A stretch of DNA of 16,939 nucleotides from Candidatus Geohydrothermomicrobium daggyaiense (GTDB lineage: Bacteria; Actinomycetota; Geothermincolia; Fen-727; JACVIW01): NCBI GenBank assembly GCA_015711695.1, contig JACVIW010000015.1, positions 1-16,939 of the forward strand, given 5' to 3'. The notes beneath the pieces are model-generated. The model did no database searches, was not told the origin of the DNA, and saw only the letters and a program-made list of their open reading frames with translations. A program made the translations under genes and the position numbers. Every line of letters begins with the position of its first letter. Position 1 is the first letter of the stretch. This document shows positions 7,174-15,055 of the stretch, in pieces.

Positions 7174-7809
7174 GTGAAGCCGTCCATGTTCCGGCAAGTG
7201 GGAAACCAATCGGATGATGAGCTAATTAGTCTTGCGAAATCGGGGGATGAAGAAGCGATCGCCCAAATTTTCGAAAAATATCATTTGAAGATATATAGTT
7301 TCCTTTACCGCGCGACGGGAAGCCAGGAAGACGCCGAAGACCTCTGCCAGGAAGTATTTCTGCTCGTGTTCAAGAACCTTTCCTCCTTCAGGAATGAATC
7401 CAAATTCCTGACCTGGGTGTACAGAATCGCGATAAATAGGTTTCGTGACTATATTCGAAGGGAGAAACAAAGACCGCTTCCAATGCTGTCGGATATCGGC
7501 GAGGACGTCCTTACGGGCGATGAAGACACCAGGGCGACAATATCCTCGCCTCTCAGGGATGACTTGAGCCTTGAGGTCACAACCGTCGTGGACCTGAGGA
7601 ATTCGCTTCAAAAGATTGACCCGAAATACCGATTGCCTCTTCTTCTAAACGCTCTTGAGGGTATGCCGTACGAAGATATCGCCAGGATCCTGCGTATACC
7701 AATCGGAACAGTGAAATCAAGAATATTCAGAGCCAGGTTGATGCTTGCGGAGATGCTCGCTGAGAAAAACACAAAAAAGAATAATAAGGAACAAAGCGAA
7801 TTCTTTTAA
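7174..7809 (+). CDS. ECF-type RNA polymerase sigma factor
   Basis: A two-domain extracytoplasmic-function sigma factor of 211 residues. The region 2 domain (about 14-99) includes DDELISLAKSGDEEA, EDAEDLCQEVFLLVF and FLTWVYRIAINRFRDYIRR, covering -10 recognition. An acidic linker follows. The region 4 domain (about 140-195) includes MPYEDIARILRIPIGTVKSR, the helix-turn-helix that reads the -35 box. There is no region 1 or 3, as expected. The start is a GTG with AGGAG 8 bases upstream. A lysine/asparagine-rich tail ends 24 bases before the anti-sigma gene, so the two form an operon. The protein would direct polymerase to a stress or envelope regulon when released by its partner; the regulon cannot be read here. 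Confidence 0.93.
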   Translation: MKPSMFRQVGNQSDDELISLAKSGDEEAIAQIFEKYHLKIYSFLYRATGSQEDAEDLCQEVFLLVFKNLSSFRNESKFLTWVYRIAINRFRDYIRREKQRPLPMLSDIGEDVLTGDEDTRATISSPLRDDLSLEVTTVVDLRNSLQKIDPKYRLPLLLNALEGMPYEDIARILRIPIGTVKSRIFRARLMLAEMLAEKNTKKNNKEQSEFF

Positions 7810-7833
7810 AGTCTAAAAGCCAAGAGGGAAAAG

Positions 7834-8748
7834 ATGTCCATAAAATGCATTTTCGCAAGAAGAAAATTCCTTGAATACTGCGATGGCCTGTTAAGACCGG
7901 GGAAAAAAGCGCAGCTGCAGAAACACCTTGAGAGCTGCAGAGAATGTTCGATACTGCTTGAAAAGATAAAAGCTGGTGGAAATGCTCTCGAATATTTAAA
8001 GAGTGCGCCTGTTGAGATTCCGGAATCTTTTGCCGAACGGGCAATAAGAAACATCATTTCCGCGGCAAAAAAAGAAAAAAAGAAGCCTCGCTTAAGTCCC
8101 CGCGTTGCCGCCTTTCTTGGGGCTTCCGCGGTAATGGTACTTATTTTCGCGGCCTTATTCGCAATGAAGCCATGGGGTCCAAGATCCACGCAAACCATTG
8201 AAGAAGGCAGTTTTTACAGTGAGTTTAAAGAAGCCTCTGGTACTGGCGGCGAGCGTAGAAAAACGCCAGAAGTTACAAAGCGCAAATCCATAAACGCAGC
8301 ACCCGAATTAAAGGCGCCCACGCCGCTTGTGGTTCCGGTCGCTATTCGCACAAAGACAAACCACAACAAGGATTCAATACGCAACATGCTTGAGAACCTC
8401 CCAGAAAGAAAAGAAGTGGCGGAAAAAATGACGATGGGCCATTCGATTCTGTATTCGAGAACGTATGTTAAAAAAATCGCTGATGCGTTCTCGAACATCG
8501 GCGTCGACGGGGCGCTAATAGAAGCGATGATTTCGTACGCGACTCGCTCGGAGCCAGTTCTTCTGCCTTTTTACGGCGAGAAAGCGCTCTACGAGGGTAA
8601 AGAAGCTATAATCATTGTCTTCGCGGGGCCCAGAAGGACAGGGGAATCAACAGCTTTGACCAGATGCGAGGTATGGGTACTCGAGCCCTCGGTTTTTCGC
8701 GTGAATCCCGATTCCTCACTGCTCCTTTTCCACGAGCAGAAGTTTTAA
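7834..8748 (+). CDS. Zinc-finger transmembrane anti-sigma factor
   Basis: Probable partner of the upstream sigma factor, holding it at the inner membrane until a signal arrives. The N-terminal cytoplasmic zinc-binding anti-sigma (ZAS, zf-HC2) domain shows C5, H31, C35 and C38: a C-X25-H-X3-C-X2-C pattern with cysteine replacing the first histidine of the classical motif. A basic stretch (79-90) precedes one membrane helix at about 91-111. The remaining 190 or so residues would be outside the cytoplasm and match no domain I know; they could be the sensor. The length of 304 residues is long for the class. GAGGG precedes the ATG by 5 bases. Release by regulated proteolysis is common in the family, but nothing here shows it. 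Confidence 0.85.
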   Translation: MSIKCIFARRKFLEYCDGLLRPGKKAQLQKHLESCRECSILLEKIKAGGNALEYLKSAPVEIPESFAERAIRNIISAAKKEKKKPRLSPRVAAFLGASAVMVLIFAALFAMKPWGPRSTQTIEEGSFYSEFKEASGTGGERRKTPEVTKRKSINAAPELKAPTPLVVPVAIRTKTNHNKDSIRNMLENLPERKEVAEKMTMGHSILYSRTYVKKIADAFSNIGVDGALIEAMISYATRSEPVLLPFYGEKALYEGKEAIIIVFAGPRRTGESTALTRCEVWVLEPSVFRVNPDSSLLLFHEQKF

Positions 8749-8758
8749 ATTCAGGAAC

Positions 8759-8795
8759 TTTTCCTCTAAAATCTCGGTTCCAGGAAAACTTTTTT
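8759..8795 (+). terminator. Possible intrinsic terminator of the sigma/anti-sigma operon
   Basis: TTTTCCT (8759-8765) pairs with AGGAAAA (8782-8788), followed by six T (8790-8795), just past the anti-sigma stop. The loop is 16 bases and the stem is A/T-rich, so strength is doubtful. An alternative stem GGAAC/GTTCC (8754-8758, 8777-8781) would exclude it. Confidence 0.35.
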
Positions 8796-8834
8796 CCGCG
8801 CGGGTGGCAAGAGCTCGCGAAAAAATCCTCGCAA

Positions 8835-8847
8835 TCAGGTCGCCTGA
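8835..8847. other. Short perfect hairpin in the convergent spacer
   Basis: TCAGGTCGCCTGA folds as a 5-bp stem with a 3-base loop between the converging sigma and ATPase operons. On the minus strand a run of T occurs nine bases further on, so it might help end the ATPase transcript, but the geometry is not that of a classical terminator. Confidence 0.25.
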
Positions 8848-8918
8848 AAAATTCATCGCGGTCGAGTTGGGACCACGAAAGAGCGGGATTGCATGGAAGC
8901 AGACAAGGCAGGGAAGAA

Positions 8919-9548
8919 TCATATCTCCTCGGCAACCATCTCCTTTATCTTCATCAGGCGGGTGAGGTTTGCCCTTTCGAACTCGTCGAGTTTCATGGTA
9001 ATGTATCTTATCGTTTCTTCAAGCTGCGGGATGAGAACATACTCAAGAGCGTTAACCCTCCTTCTGGTCTTCTCTATCTCATCAGCGAGCATCATAACCG
9101 CCCTCTCCTTTTCGGCAAGGGCAACCATCTTTGGCAGAAGCTTCTCGAACTTTTTAAGTGATTCATCGAAGAGGGTGGGCGTGGCAGCGAATCCATAACA
9201 GTCAAACCAGCCCTCGCGCTTGATTTCAAATTCCGGAACCAGAACTGACATCAGGTTTACCTTCTTCACCATGAGTTCCAGACTGGCTTTGGGAAAGCTC
9301 AACGCTTCCTCCAGTTCGTTCGTGGAGACCTCGCTTCGCGCGAGGGCAAAAAGCTGGTGAGCCTCGAAAAGCTCCTCCTCTATCTGGCGCCTTAAAACGC
9401 GGCTTTCCCGAACGACAAGGAGAAACCGCTTCATAAGTTCGTCAAATTTGTCCTTCAGGAGTTTATGTCCCCTCCGGGCGATGACGAGCCTCCTCTTAAG
9501 TTTCAAAAGTTCCATTCTGTTAGGATTTACGTTTAACCTCTCGGGCAA
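8919..9548 (-). CDS. atpD: V/A-type ATP synthase subunit D (central stalk)
   Basis: Subunit D forms the coiled-coil rotor axle that, with F, passes rotation between the A3B3 head and the membrane ring. The 209-residue product begins with the family signature NPNRMELLKLKRRL and GHKLLKDKFDELMKRF, then has long helical stretches near both ends and a C-terminal helix rich in L, I and E (YVLIPQLEETIRYITMKLDE), as expected for an antiparallel coiled coil. The length is normal. The start is a TTG at 9548, with AAGGAG 6 bases before it; a TTG at 9581 is open but poorly led. It is the last gene of the operon and converges on the anti-sigma gene 170 bases away. Confidence 0.93.
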   Translation of the reverse strand: MPERLNVNPNRMELLKLKRRLVIARRGHKLLKDKFDELMKRFLLVVRESRVLRRQIEEELFEAHQLFALARSEVSTNELEEALSFPKASLELMVKKVNLMSVLVPEFEIKREGWFDCYGFAATPTLFDESLKKFEKLLPKMVALAEKERAVMMLADEIEKTRRRVNALEYVLIPQLEETIRYITMKLDEFERANLTRLMKIKEMVAEEI

Positions 9549-9554
9549 CGCTAA

Positions 9555-9560
9555 CTCCTT
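9555..9560 (-). promoter_or_regulatory. Ribosome binding site deciding the subunit D start
   Basis: AAGGAG on the minus strand lies 6 bases before the TTG at 9548, which makes this the likely initiation codon in preference to the TTG at 9581. Confidence 0.65.
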
Positions 9561-9608
9561 TGTTCGGGTAGCCTCTAACAAGCAAGATGCAACCTTTCCC
9601 GGGTGAGT

Positions 9609-10979
9609 CTATTTCATGTACTTCTCAATCTGCTCCCGCTTGACTCTTTTTAGTTCCGCTCTGGGAAGCATCCTGAGCAGATCCCAGCCAATCGCGAGAG
9701 TCTCTTCGATCGTTCGGTTTTCAAATTCACCCTGGCGAACAAACCTGTCCTCGAACTCGTCCGAGAATTTCGCATACAGTTTGTCAACATCGCTTAAGGC
9801 AGCCTCACCCAAGATTACGGCGAGTTCCTTAGCTTCTTTACCCCTTGCGTAAGCGCTGAACAATTGGTTTGAAAGATTTGAGTGGTCCTCCCTCGTCTTT
9901 CCCTCGCCAATTCCCTTTTCTTTCAGCCTTGAAAGCGAGGGCAAAACGTCAATAGGAGGATATATACCGCGGCGGTGAAGTTCACGACTGAGAATTATCT
10001 GCCCCTCCGTTATGTAGCCGGTGAGGTCGGGTATCGGGTGGGTTTTATCATCCTCGGGCATCGAAAGAATAGGAATCTGGGTTATTGAGCCGCGCTCATC
10101 CTTTATTCTTCCCGCGCGCTCGTAAATGGTTGCAAGGTCAGTGTAAAGGTATCCTGGATAACCTCTTCTTCCGGGCACCTCTTTGCGAGCTGCGGAAACC
10201 TCCCTGAGCGCCTCGCAGTAGTATGTCATGTCGGTAAGTATAACAAGCACGTGCATACCGAGCTCGAAAGCAAGATATTCCGCCGCCGTCAACGCCACCC
10301 TGGGTGTGGCTATTCGCTCAATGGCAGGGTCATCGGCAAGGTTCACGAAAAGCACGGTGCGCTCAATAGCGGCGGTTCTTTTAAACTCACTGATGAAGTA
10401 ATTGGCTTCCTCGAAAGTTATACCCATCGCCGCGAACACAACTGAAAACTCTTCCTCTTTCCCGAGAACAGCGCTCTGTCTCGCTATCTGAGCCGCGATC
10501 CTCGAATGGGGAAGCCCGGACCCGGAAAATATGGGTAGCTTCTGCCCGCGAACAAGGGGGTTGAGACCATCAATGGCTGAGATCCCAGTCTGTATGAAAT
10601 CGCTTGGGTAATCGCGGGCGTACGGGTTTATCGGATTCCCCGAGATACTAAGACGCGCATCGGGAATTATTTCCGGACCCCCGTCAATCGGCCTTCCCAA
10701 CCCATCAAATACCCTTCCCAAAATATCCCTCGATACGCCAAGCTCAAGTCCGCGCCCTCTGAAGCGTATCTTCGTGTTAGCTACATCAAGCCCGCGCGTC
10801 TCCTCAAAAGACTGGATCAGAACCCTGTCTTCGGAAACCTCGAGCACGTTTCCAAGCCCCACGGATCCATCAGGAAACTCCACCTCGACCAATTCACCGT
10901 ATTTTGCTCCCTCCACTCCCTCAACGAGGAGCAGCGGACCAACTATCTCCTTTACTGTCAGGTACTCTTTGATCGCCAT
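9609..10979 (-). CDS. atpB: V/A-type ATP synthase subunit B
   Basis: Non-catalytic nucleotide-site subunit that alternates with A in the A3B3 head. The 456 residues match B in full: an N-terminal beta-barrel beginning KEYLTVKEIVGPLLLVEGVE, the degenerate P-loop IFSGSGLPHSRIAAQIARQ in place of a true Walker A, VVFAAMGITFEEANYF, LFVNLADDPAIERIATPR, the conserved YPGYLYTDLATIYERAGRI and SLSRLKEKGIGEGKTREDH. The C-terminus is helical and basic. The ATG is preceded by GGAGGG at a 6-base distance. It lies 65 bases after A and 60 bases before D. Nothing is missing or unusual. Confidence 0.96.
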   Translation of the reverse strand: MAIKEYLTVKEIVGPLLLVEGVEGAKYGELVEVEFPDGSVGLGNVLEVSEDRVLIQSFEETRGLDVANTKIRFRGRGLELGVSRDILGRVFDGLGRPIDGGPEIIPDARLSISGNPINPYARDYPSDFIQTGISAIDGLNPLVRGQKLPIFSGSGLPHSRIAAQIARQSAVLGKEEEFSVVFAAMGITFEEANYFISEFKRTAAIERTVLFVNLADDPAIERIATPRVALTAAEYLAFELGMHVLVILTDMTYYCEALREVSAARKEVPGRRGYPGYLYTDLATIYERAGRIKDERGSITQIPILSMPEDDKTHPIPDLTGYITEGQIILSRELHRRGIYPPIDVLPSLSRLKEKGIGEGKTREDHSNLSNQLFSAYARGKEAKELAVILGEAALSDVDKLYAKFSDEFEDRFVRQGEFENRTIEETLAIGWDLLRMLPRAELKRVKREQIEKYMK

Positions 10980-11044
10980 TCTTCGCCCTCCGTGAGAGTT
11001 ACTTCTTGGATCCCTATATCCCCAGGCTTTGTTTTTAGCTCACC

Positions 11045-12880
11045 CTATTCATCCGCTCCTGCGGAACCGCTTACCACCGCGGCGCTTTCGCCTGCTGCTT
11101 CCTCCTCAGCGCTCGCGCGCTTAATCAGTTCGTTTATGGAATCCGCGACTCTTTTCTCCAGTTCGTCAAACTCGGACAGATTCTCCTCACGGATGAATTT
11201 CGCCTGTGCGATATCCTCCCTGACTGGCAGATTGATGAGTTCGCGGATATCCACTCCCGCGTCAAGCGCTTTCTCAGCCTCTTTGTAGAATCTCATCACC
11301 AGCCTGAGAAGCAAAAACTGCTTTTTTATCGAGGTATATGTATCTATCTCATCAAAGGCGTTCTGCTGGAGAAAATCTTCGCGGACGCTTCTGGCGGCTT
11401 CCATCGTGAGCCTTTCTGCGCTGGAAAGGGCTTCAATGCCGACAAGCCTCACTATTTCCTCGAGTTCCGCCTCCCTCTGCAGCAAAGCCATCGCTTCCCT
11501 TCTCAGTTCGGGAAATTCCTTGTTGACCTCCTTTATCCACTGACTTTCAACCTCATCGAGATAAAGGGAGTAACTGATAAGCCAGTTGATGGCCGGGAAA
11601 TGCCTCCTGAAAGCGAGTCTGTCCTCAAGACCCCAGAAAACCTTTACAACCCTCAAAGTAGCCTGGGTAACGGGCTCTGAAAGATCTCCGCCTGGAGGAG
11701 AAACCGCTCCGACAACTGTTACAGAACCGATTCTTTCATCAGAACCGAGGCACTTGACCATCCCCGCTCTTTCATAAAATGAGGCAAGCCTGGTGCCAAG
11801 GTAAGCCGGAAATCCTTCCTCGCCGGGCATCTCCTCAAGTCTCCCGCTTATCTCCCTTAAAGCCTCTGCCCAGCGACTGGTTGAGTCAGCCTGAAGAGCG
11901 ACATGATATCCCATATCCCTGAAATACTCAGCGATGGTTATGCCCGTGTAAACTGAAGCCTCTCTCGCCGCGACAGGCATGTTGCTTGTGTTCGCTATTA
12001 GAACCGTTCTTTTCATAAGGGGCTCTCCCGAGTACGGGTCGATGAGTTCGGGAAATTCGAGAAGAACTTCGGTCATTTCGTTGCCGCGCTCGCCGCACCC
12101 TATAAATATTATGATGTCCGCGTTAGCCCACTTGGCAATTTCATGCTGAATGACAGTCTTGCCGCTCCCGAAGGGACCTGGAACACAGGCAGTCCCGCCC
12201 ATAGCCACGGGGAAAAACGTGTCTATAACACGTTGGCCGGTTACAAGCTCATTTTTCGGCGGGATCTTTTCTTTATATAATCTTGGACGCCGCACCGGCC
12301 AGATCGTCGAAAGGGTTATGTTGTGGAACCTGTCTCCATCCTTTATTACTGCTACTACGTCCGTGACCTTAAGGCCGCCGCTCATTATTTCCTCAATAGT
12401 CCCGCTCACTCCCGGCGGCACCATTATCCTGTGCTCGACCACCGGCGTCTCCTGGACCACGCCGAGTATGTCGCCCTCGCTCACGCTTTCGCCGGGCTTG
12501 CGCCGTGGAACGAACTCCCATTCTTTTTCCCTCTCAAGGGCAGGCATCTCCACCCCGCGGGCGATGTAATTGCCGGTCGCTTCCCTGATAAGGTCAAGCG
12601 GTCTTTGCACGCCGTCATAAATCGAGCCAATCAAGCCAGGACCCAGTTCAACGCTCAGAGCGCCTCCGGTGGTGTAAACGGGGTCACCCGGACCGAGCCC
12701 CCCTGTTTCCTCGTAAACCTGAATGGAGGCTCTATCGCCTCGAAGTTCGATGATCTCTCCCATCAGCCGCTCGTTCCCAACCCGGACAAGGTCATACATG
12801 CGCGGCTGGGGCAGGCCCCTTGCGACGACCAAGGGACCGGCGACCTTCACTATTTCTCCTGCCTGCCTTTCTTCAACCAT
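11045..12880 (-). CDS. atpA: V/A-type ATP synthase catalytic subunit A
   Basis: The catalytic subunit that binds and turns over ATP. The 611 residues show the N-terminal barrel (GEIVKVAGPLVVARGL), the non-homologous bulge region at about 110-190 that separates A from F-type beta, the Walker A loop GPFGSGKT at 235-242 and GCGERGNEM at 261-269 with its catalytic glutamate. Further on come SRWAEALREISGRLEEMPGE and GSVTVVGAVSPPGGDLSEPV. The ATG at 12880 is preferred over one at 12901 because AAGGAGAGGAA stands directly upstream. The last 20 or so residues are an alanine/serine/glutamate-rich tail that looks disordered and makes the protein slightly long. It lies 42 bases after F. Confidence 0.96.
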   Translation of the reverse strand: MVEERQAGEIVKVAGPLVVARGLPQPRMYDLVRVGNERLMGEIIELRGDRASIQVYEETGGLGPGDPVYTTGGALSVELGPGLIGSIYDGVQRPLDLIREATGNYIARGVEMPALEREKEWEFVPRRKPGESVSEGDILGVVQETPVVEHRIMVPPGVSGTIEEIMSGGLKVTDVVAVIKDGDRFHNITLSTIWPVRRPRLYKEKIPPKNELVTGQRVIDTFFPVAMGGTACVPGPFGSGKTVIQHEIAKWANADIIIFIGCGERGNEMTEVLLEFPELIDPYSGEPLMKRTVLIANTSNMPVAAREASVYTGITIAEYFRDMGYHVALQADSTSRWAEALREISGRLEEMPGEEGFPAYLGTRLASFYERAGMVKCLGSDERIGSVTVVGAVSPPGGDLSEPVTQATLRVVKVFWGLEDRLAFRRHFPAINWLISYSLYLDEVESQWIKEVNKEFPELRREAMALLQREAELEEIVRLVGIEALSSAERLTMEAARSVREDFLQQNAFDEIDTYTSIKKQFLLLRLVMRFYKEAEKALDAGVDIRELINLPVREDIAQAKFIREENLSEFDELEKRVADSINELIKRASAEEEAAGESAAVVSGSAGADE

Positions 12881-12922
12881 TTCCTCTCCTTGAAACAACA
12901 TCTGTATTCTAATAACTCGCGA

Positions 12923-13237
12923 TTACTCGCCTATCATCATGTCAGTGCCGACCGCTTTCTCCACCAGCCCCCGTATCTCCGCAGAAGCTATTCCACGGCT
13001 TCCGACCACGGCGGGTATGACAATCACAGCCGGCAGAAACTCAGAGCGAATCTCGTCCACCCGAGACTTCAAACGTTCGTAAACGGGCTCGGTCATAAAA
13101 ATTATCCCGTATTTTGATAGGTCTATCCCTTCCCAAACCTCGAGCGCGCGTTCGGGCTCCCTGACGGGATATGTGTCAACCCCCAAGGGCTTGAACCCCA
13201 CTGTTGATGTTCTTCCGCCTATCATCGCGATCTTCAT
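12923..13237 (-). CDS. atpF: V/A-type ATP synthase subunit F (central stalk)
   Basis: A small Rossmann-like subunit that binds D in the rotor and tunes catalysis (called NtpG in Enterococcus hirae). The 104 residues start with MKIAMIGGRTSTVGFKPLGV, the usual opening with its glycine turn, followed by YGIIFMTEPVYERLKSRVDE and AVIVIPAV. The C-terminal helix ends in a short acidic tail. The length is normal. The ribosome binding site is weak (GGTGCGAC), so translation may depend on coupling to the C gene that ends 31 bases earlier. Its position between C and A fits the standard order. Confidence 0.92.
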   Translation of the reverse strand: MKIAMIGGRTSTVGFKPLGVDTYPVREPERALEVWEGIDLSKYGIIFMTEPVYERLKSRVDEIRSEFLPAVIVIPAVVGSRGIASAEIRGLVEKAVGTDMMIGE

Positions 13238-13268
13238 GTCGCACCAGCCAGTCCGAATCTTTTAGCCA

Positions 13269-14330
13269 TCAGTAAGACCGGCTTCCGCATATCACGGCTA
13301 TCCTTTCCTCTATAGCCTCGGGCGTAAGCCCGTGAAGTTTTCCCATAAGAATAATCCTCAAAAGAACGACCTCATTTTCCCTTCTCAGTATGTAGCGAAC
13401 TATCCGCTCCGGGCCAATCGCCACCCTGCTCATCCGCGCGCACTGCTCCATAATATATTCATCCGATTGCTTATCAAGGGTGGTAAGCCTCACTCTTTTA
13501 TCAGCCACATCTAAAACGGGTGAGAGCATACGCCCGTATCGGGTTGTAAGGAGTCTTGCCGATATCCTTTCGGGACTTTCTGACGAAAGTTCCATAAGGG
13601 TATGTCTCGGGATTTTCCCTCCAGTCGCGAAAGCTTCCTCGTAGAAAGACCTCTCCTTGCCGAGAGCAACTCCGCGCAGCAGAACTTTGAGATTCGCGAG
13701 GTCCAGCGCTGAGGTGGCAAAGTTTACGAGAAACCTGCTTTTTTCAAGCACAGCGAGCTTCAGCCTTGCCTCAAGAAACAACCTATCCGCTATCGTGTCC
13801 ACCATTTGAGGGTCGTTGCCGCGCTTATCAAGCCCCGTGCGGATCGTTTCGATTGATTCCTCGAGCAAAGCCGGCAGATAGCCCCTTCGATGGCGCGAAA
13901 CAGACAATCTCATCTCTTCAGTGTCAACTGTGCCGAGTTCCCCAAGTAGTATTCCTTCATCATGCGCCATCCCCGTAATTTCCTCTTTAAAGAGCACTTT
14001 CATGTTGTGGAAATCGTATTTCAAGTGGAGAAACGCGCTAACGAGCGTGCCGGAGCATATCTCATCAAGAAATCTGTATTCCTCGATGAGAAAGTTCATC
14101 AACCCGTTCTCAACGTCTGCCGCGACCTTCGCGCCGGCGAGATACTTTCCGCTCTCAGTCTCGAGAAGAACTCCGAGAGCCTCATCGAATCCCGACTCGA
14201 GTATCCTCTCGACACGCTGCCAGTTAAGAAGCGTCGCTTCCTTCATCATCACGCGACCACAAGCGGTCCCGTATCTCGGCACCTTAAAAAAAGTTTTCAT
14301 TGCCCTCGTCATATAGGGATCGACTTCCAT
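13269..14330 (-). CDS. atpC: V/A-type ATP synthase subunit C
   Basis: The funnel-shaped d/C-type subunit that links the central stalk to the membrane rotor ring. The 353 residues are almost all alpha-helical, without transmembrane stretches. Seen motifs fit the family: YGTACGRVMMKEATLLNWQRV near the N-terminus, LKYDFHNMKVLFKEEI, FATSALDLANLKVLLRGVALG, and IGPERIVRYILRRENEVVLLRIILMGK near the end, the conserved repeat of this fold. The ATG at 14330 has only GGGGAAAG upstream; in-frame ATGs at 14312 and 14300 are possible and would remove 6-10 residues. An 84-base spacer with a tandem 10-bp repeat separates it from E. Confidence 0.9.
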   Translation of the reverse strand: MEVDPYMTRAMKTFFKVPRYGTACGRVMMKEATLLNWQRVERILESGFDEALGVLLETESGKYLAGAKVAADVENGLMNFLIEEYRFLDEICSGTLVSAFLHLKYDFHNMKVLFKEEITGMAHDEGILLGELGTVDTEEMRLSVSRHRRGYLPALLEESIETIRTGLDKRGNDPQMVDTIADRLFLEARLKLAVLEKSRFLVNFATSALDLANLKVLLRGVALGKERSFYEEAFATGGKIPRHTLMELSSESPERISARLLTTRYGRMLSPVLDVADKRVRLTTLDKQSDEYIMEQCARMSRVAIGPERIVRYILRRENEVVLLRIILMGKLHGLTPEAIEERIAVICGSRSY

Positions 14331-14357
14331 AGCTCTTTCCCCGGTACCCTATCCTTT

Positions 14358-14377
14358 ATCTTCCCAGATCTTCCCAG
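14358..14377. repeat. Tandem 10-bp direct repeat in the E-C spacer
   Basis: ATCTTCCCAG occurs twice in direct succession (14358-14367 and 14368-14377). It lies in the 84-base spacer upstream of the subunit C start and is most simply a replication-slippage duplication. Confidence 0.8.
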
Positions 14378-14414
14378 GCTCCTGAACATCAACTTCTCAA
14401 CACGAATTAGCTCG

Positions 14415-15020
14415 TCATTCACCCTCGCCAAAGAGAATATCGGCTATCTTCAATTCGAGTTCCTCGCGCTTTGAGTTTATGAGCGCCTCAATACTATTGT
14501 TTATCTCAATACCCTCAGACCGTATGATAAAACCTCCCTCAATATCCCTTGTCTCGGGGGAAAGAAAAAGTTCTCCAGAAAGGCCTGCGTGACGAAAGCG
14601 CTCGTTCGCCATCCGAACAAGCTTATCACCAATTCTGTGCCTGTCGGAAGCGGAAAGAATCAGTTCTGCTTTAGATTTAAGAGCTACAGCAGATATCATG
14701 CGGAGGAGAAGTTCGATATATTCATCTTCGGGCATTTCCTTAACCGAGCGCACAACCCCGTTTATTACCGATTTTATTAGATCCTGCTTCTCCCTGAGCA
14801 GCGCGGTGCGCGCCTCGAGATTCTCTGTTGTCACCCTTCTTTTTTTCTCCTCTTGCGCTTCCCTTCGATAAGATTGAAGAACGTTCTCTTTTATCTTTTC
14901 AGCCTCCGCCCTTGCCGCGGTCAGAATTCTCTCCCGCTCATCTTCAGCTCTTCTTTTAGTCTGAGAGCCCTCCTCTTCCGCCTCACTTATTATTCTCTCG
15001 ATCAATTTATCAAGTGGCAT
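14415..15020 (-). CDS. atpE: V/A-type ATP synthase subunit E (peripheral stalk)
   Basis: Forms the peripheral stator stalk with the small G/H subunit and anchors the head against rotation. The 201-residue product has a long charged coiled-coil N-terminal half (EAEEEGSQTKRRAEDERERI, then AEKIKENVLQSYRREAQEEK) and a globular C-terminal half with ETRDIEGGFIIRSEGIEINN, the usual conserved motif. I prefer the ATG at 15020, preceded by GGGTGAG, over one at 15050 that overlaps the end of K without a ribosome site. The partner G/H gene is not in the visible part and would lie upstream of I. Confidence 0.9.
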   Translation of the reverse strand: MPLDKLIERIISEAEEEGSQTKRRAEDERERILTAARAEAEKIKENVLQSYRREAQEEKKRRVTTENLEARTALLREKQDLIKSVINGVVRSVKEMPEDEYIELLLRMISAVALKSKAELILSASDRHRIGDKLVRMANERFRHAGLSGELFLSPETRDIEGGFIIRSEGIEINNSIEALINSKREELELKIADILFGEGE

Positions 15021-15055
15021 TTTCTCACCCGCTTGAAGAATCCAAAGCATTTAAT

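Noticed and set aside
6940..7209. 89-codon minus-strand frame opposite the sigma-factor start
   Set aside because: It overlaps the sigma gene and its promoter on the other strand, has no ribosome site, and no motif is recognisable, although its C-terminal half looks somewhat protein-like.
93..8866. 12-base repeat ATCGCGGTCGAG at 93-104 and 8855-8866, each downstream of a minus-strand gene
   Set aside because: Several 12-base matches are expected by chance in a window of this size, and no structure is shared around the two copies.
12323..13117. 264-codon plus-strand frame antisense to subunits A and F
   Set aside because: It lies fully opposite two strongly conserved genes; long antisense frames arise from their codon bias, and no start signal or domain is seen.
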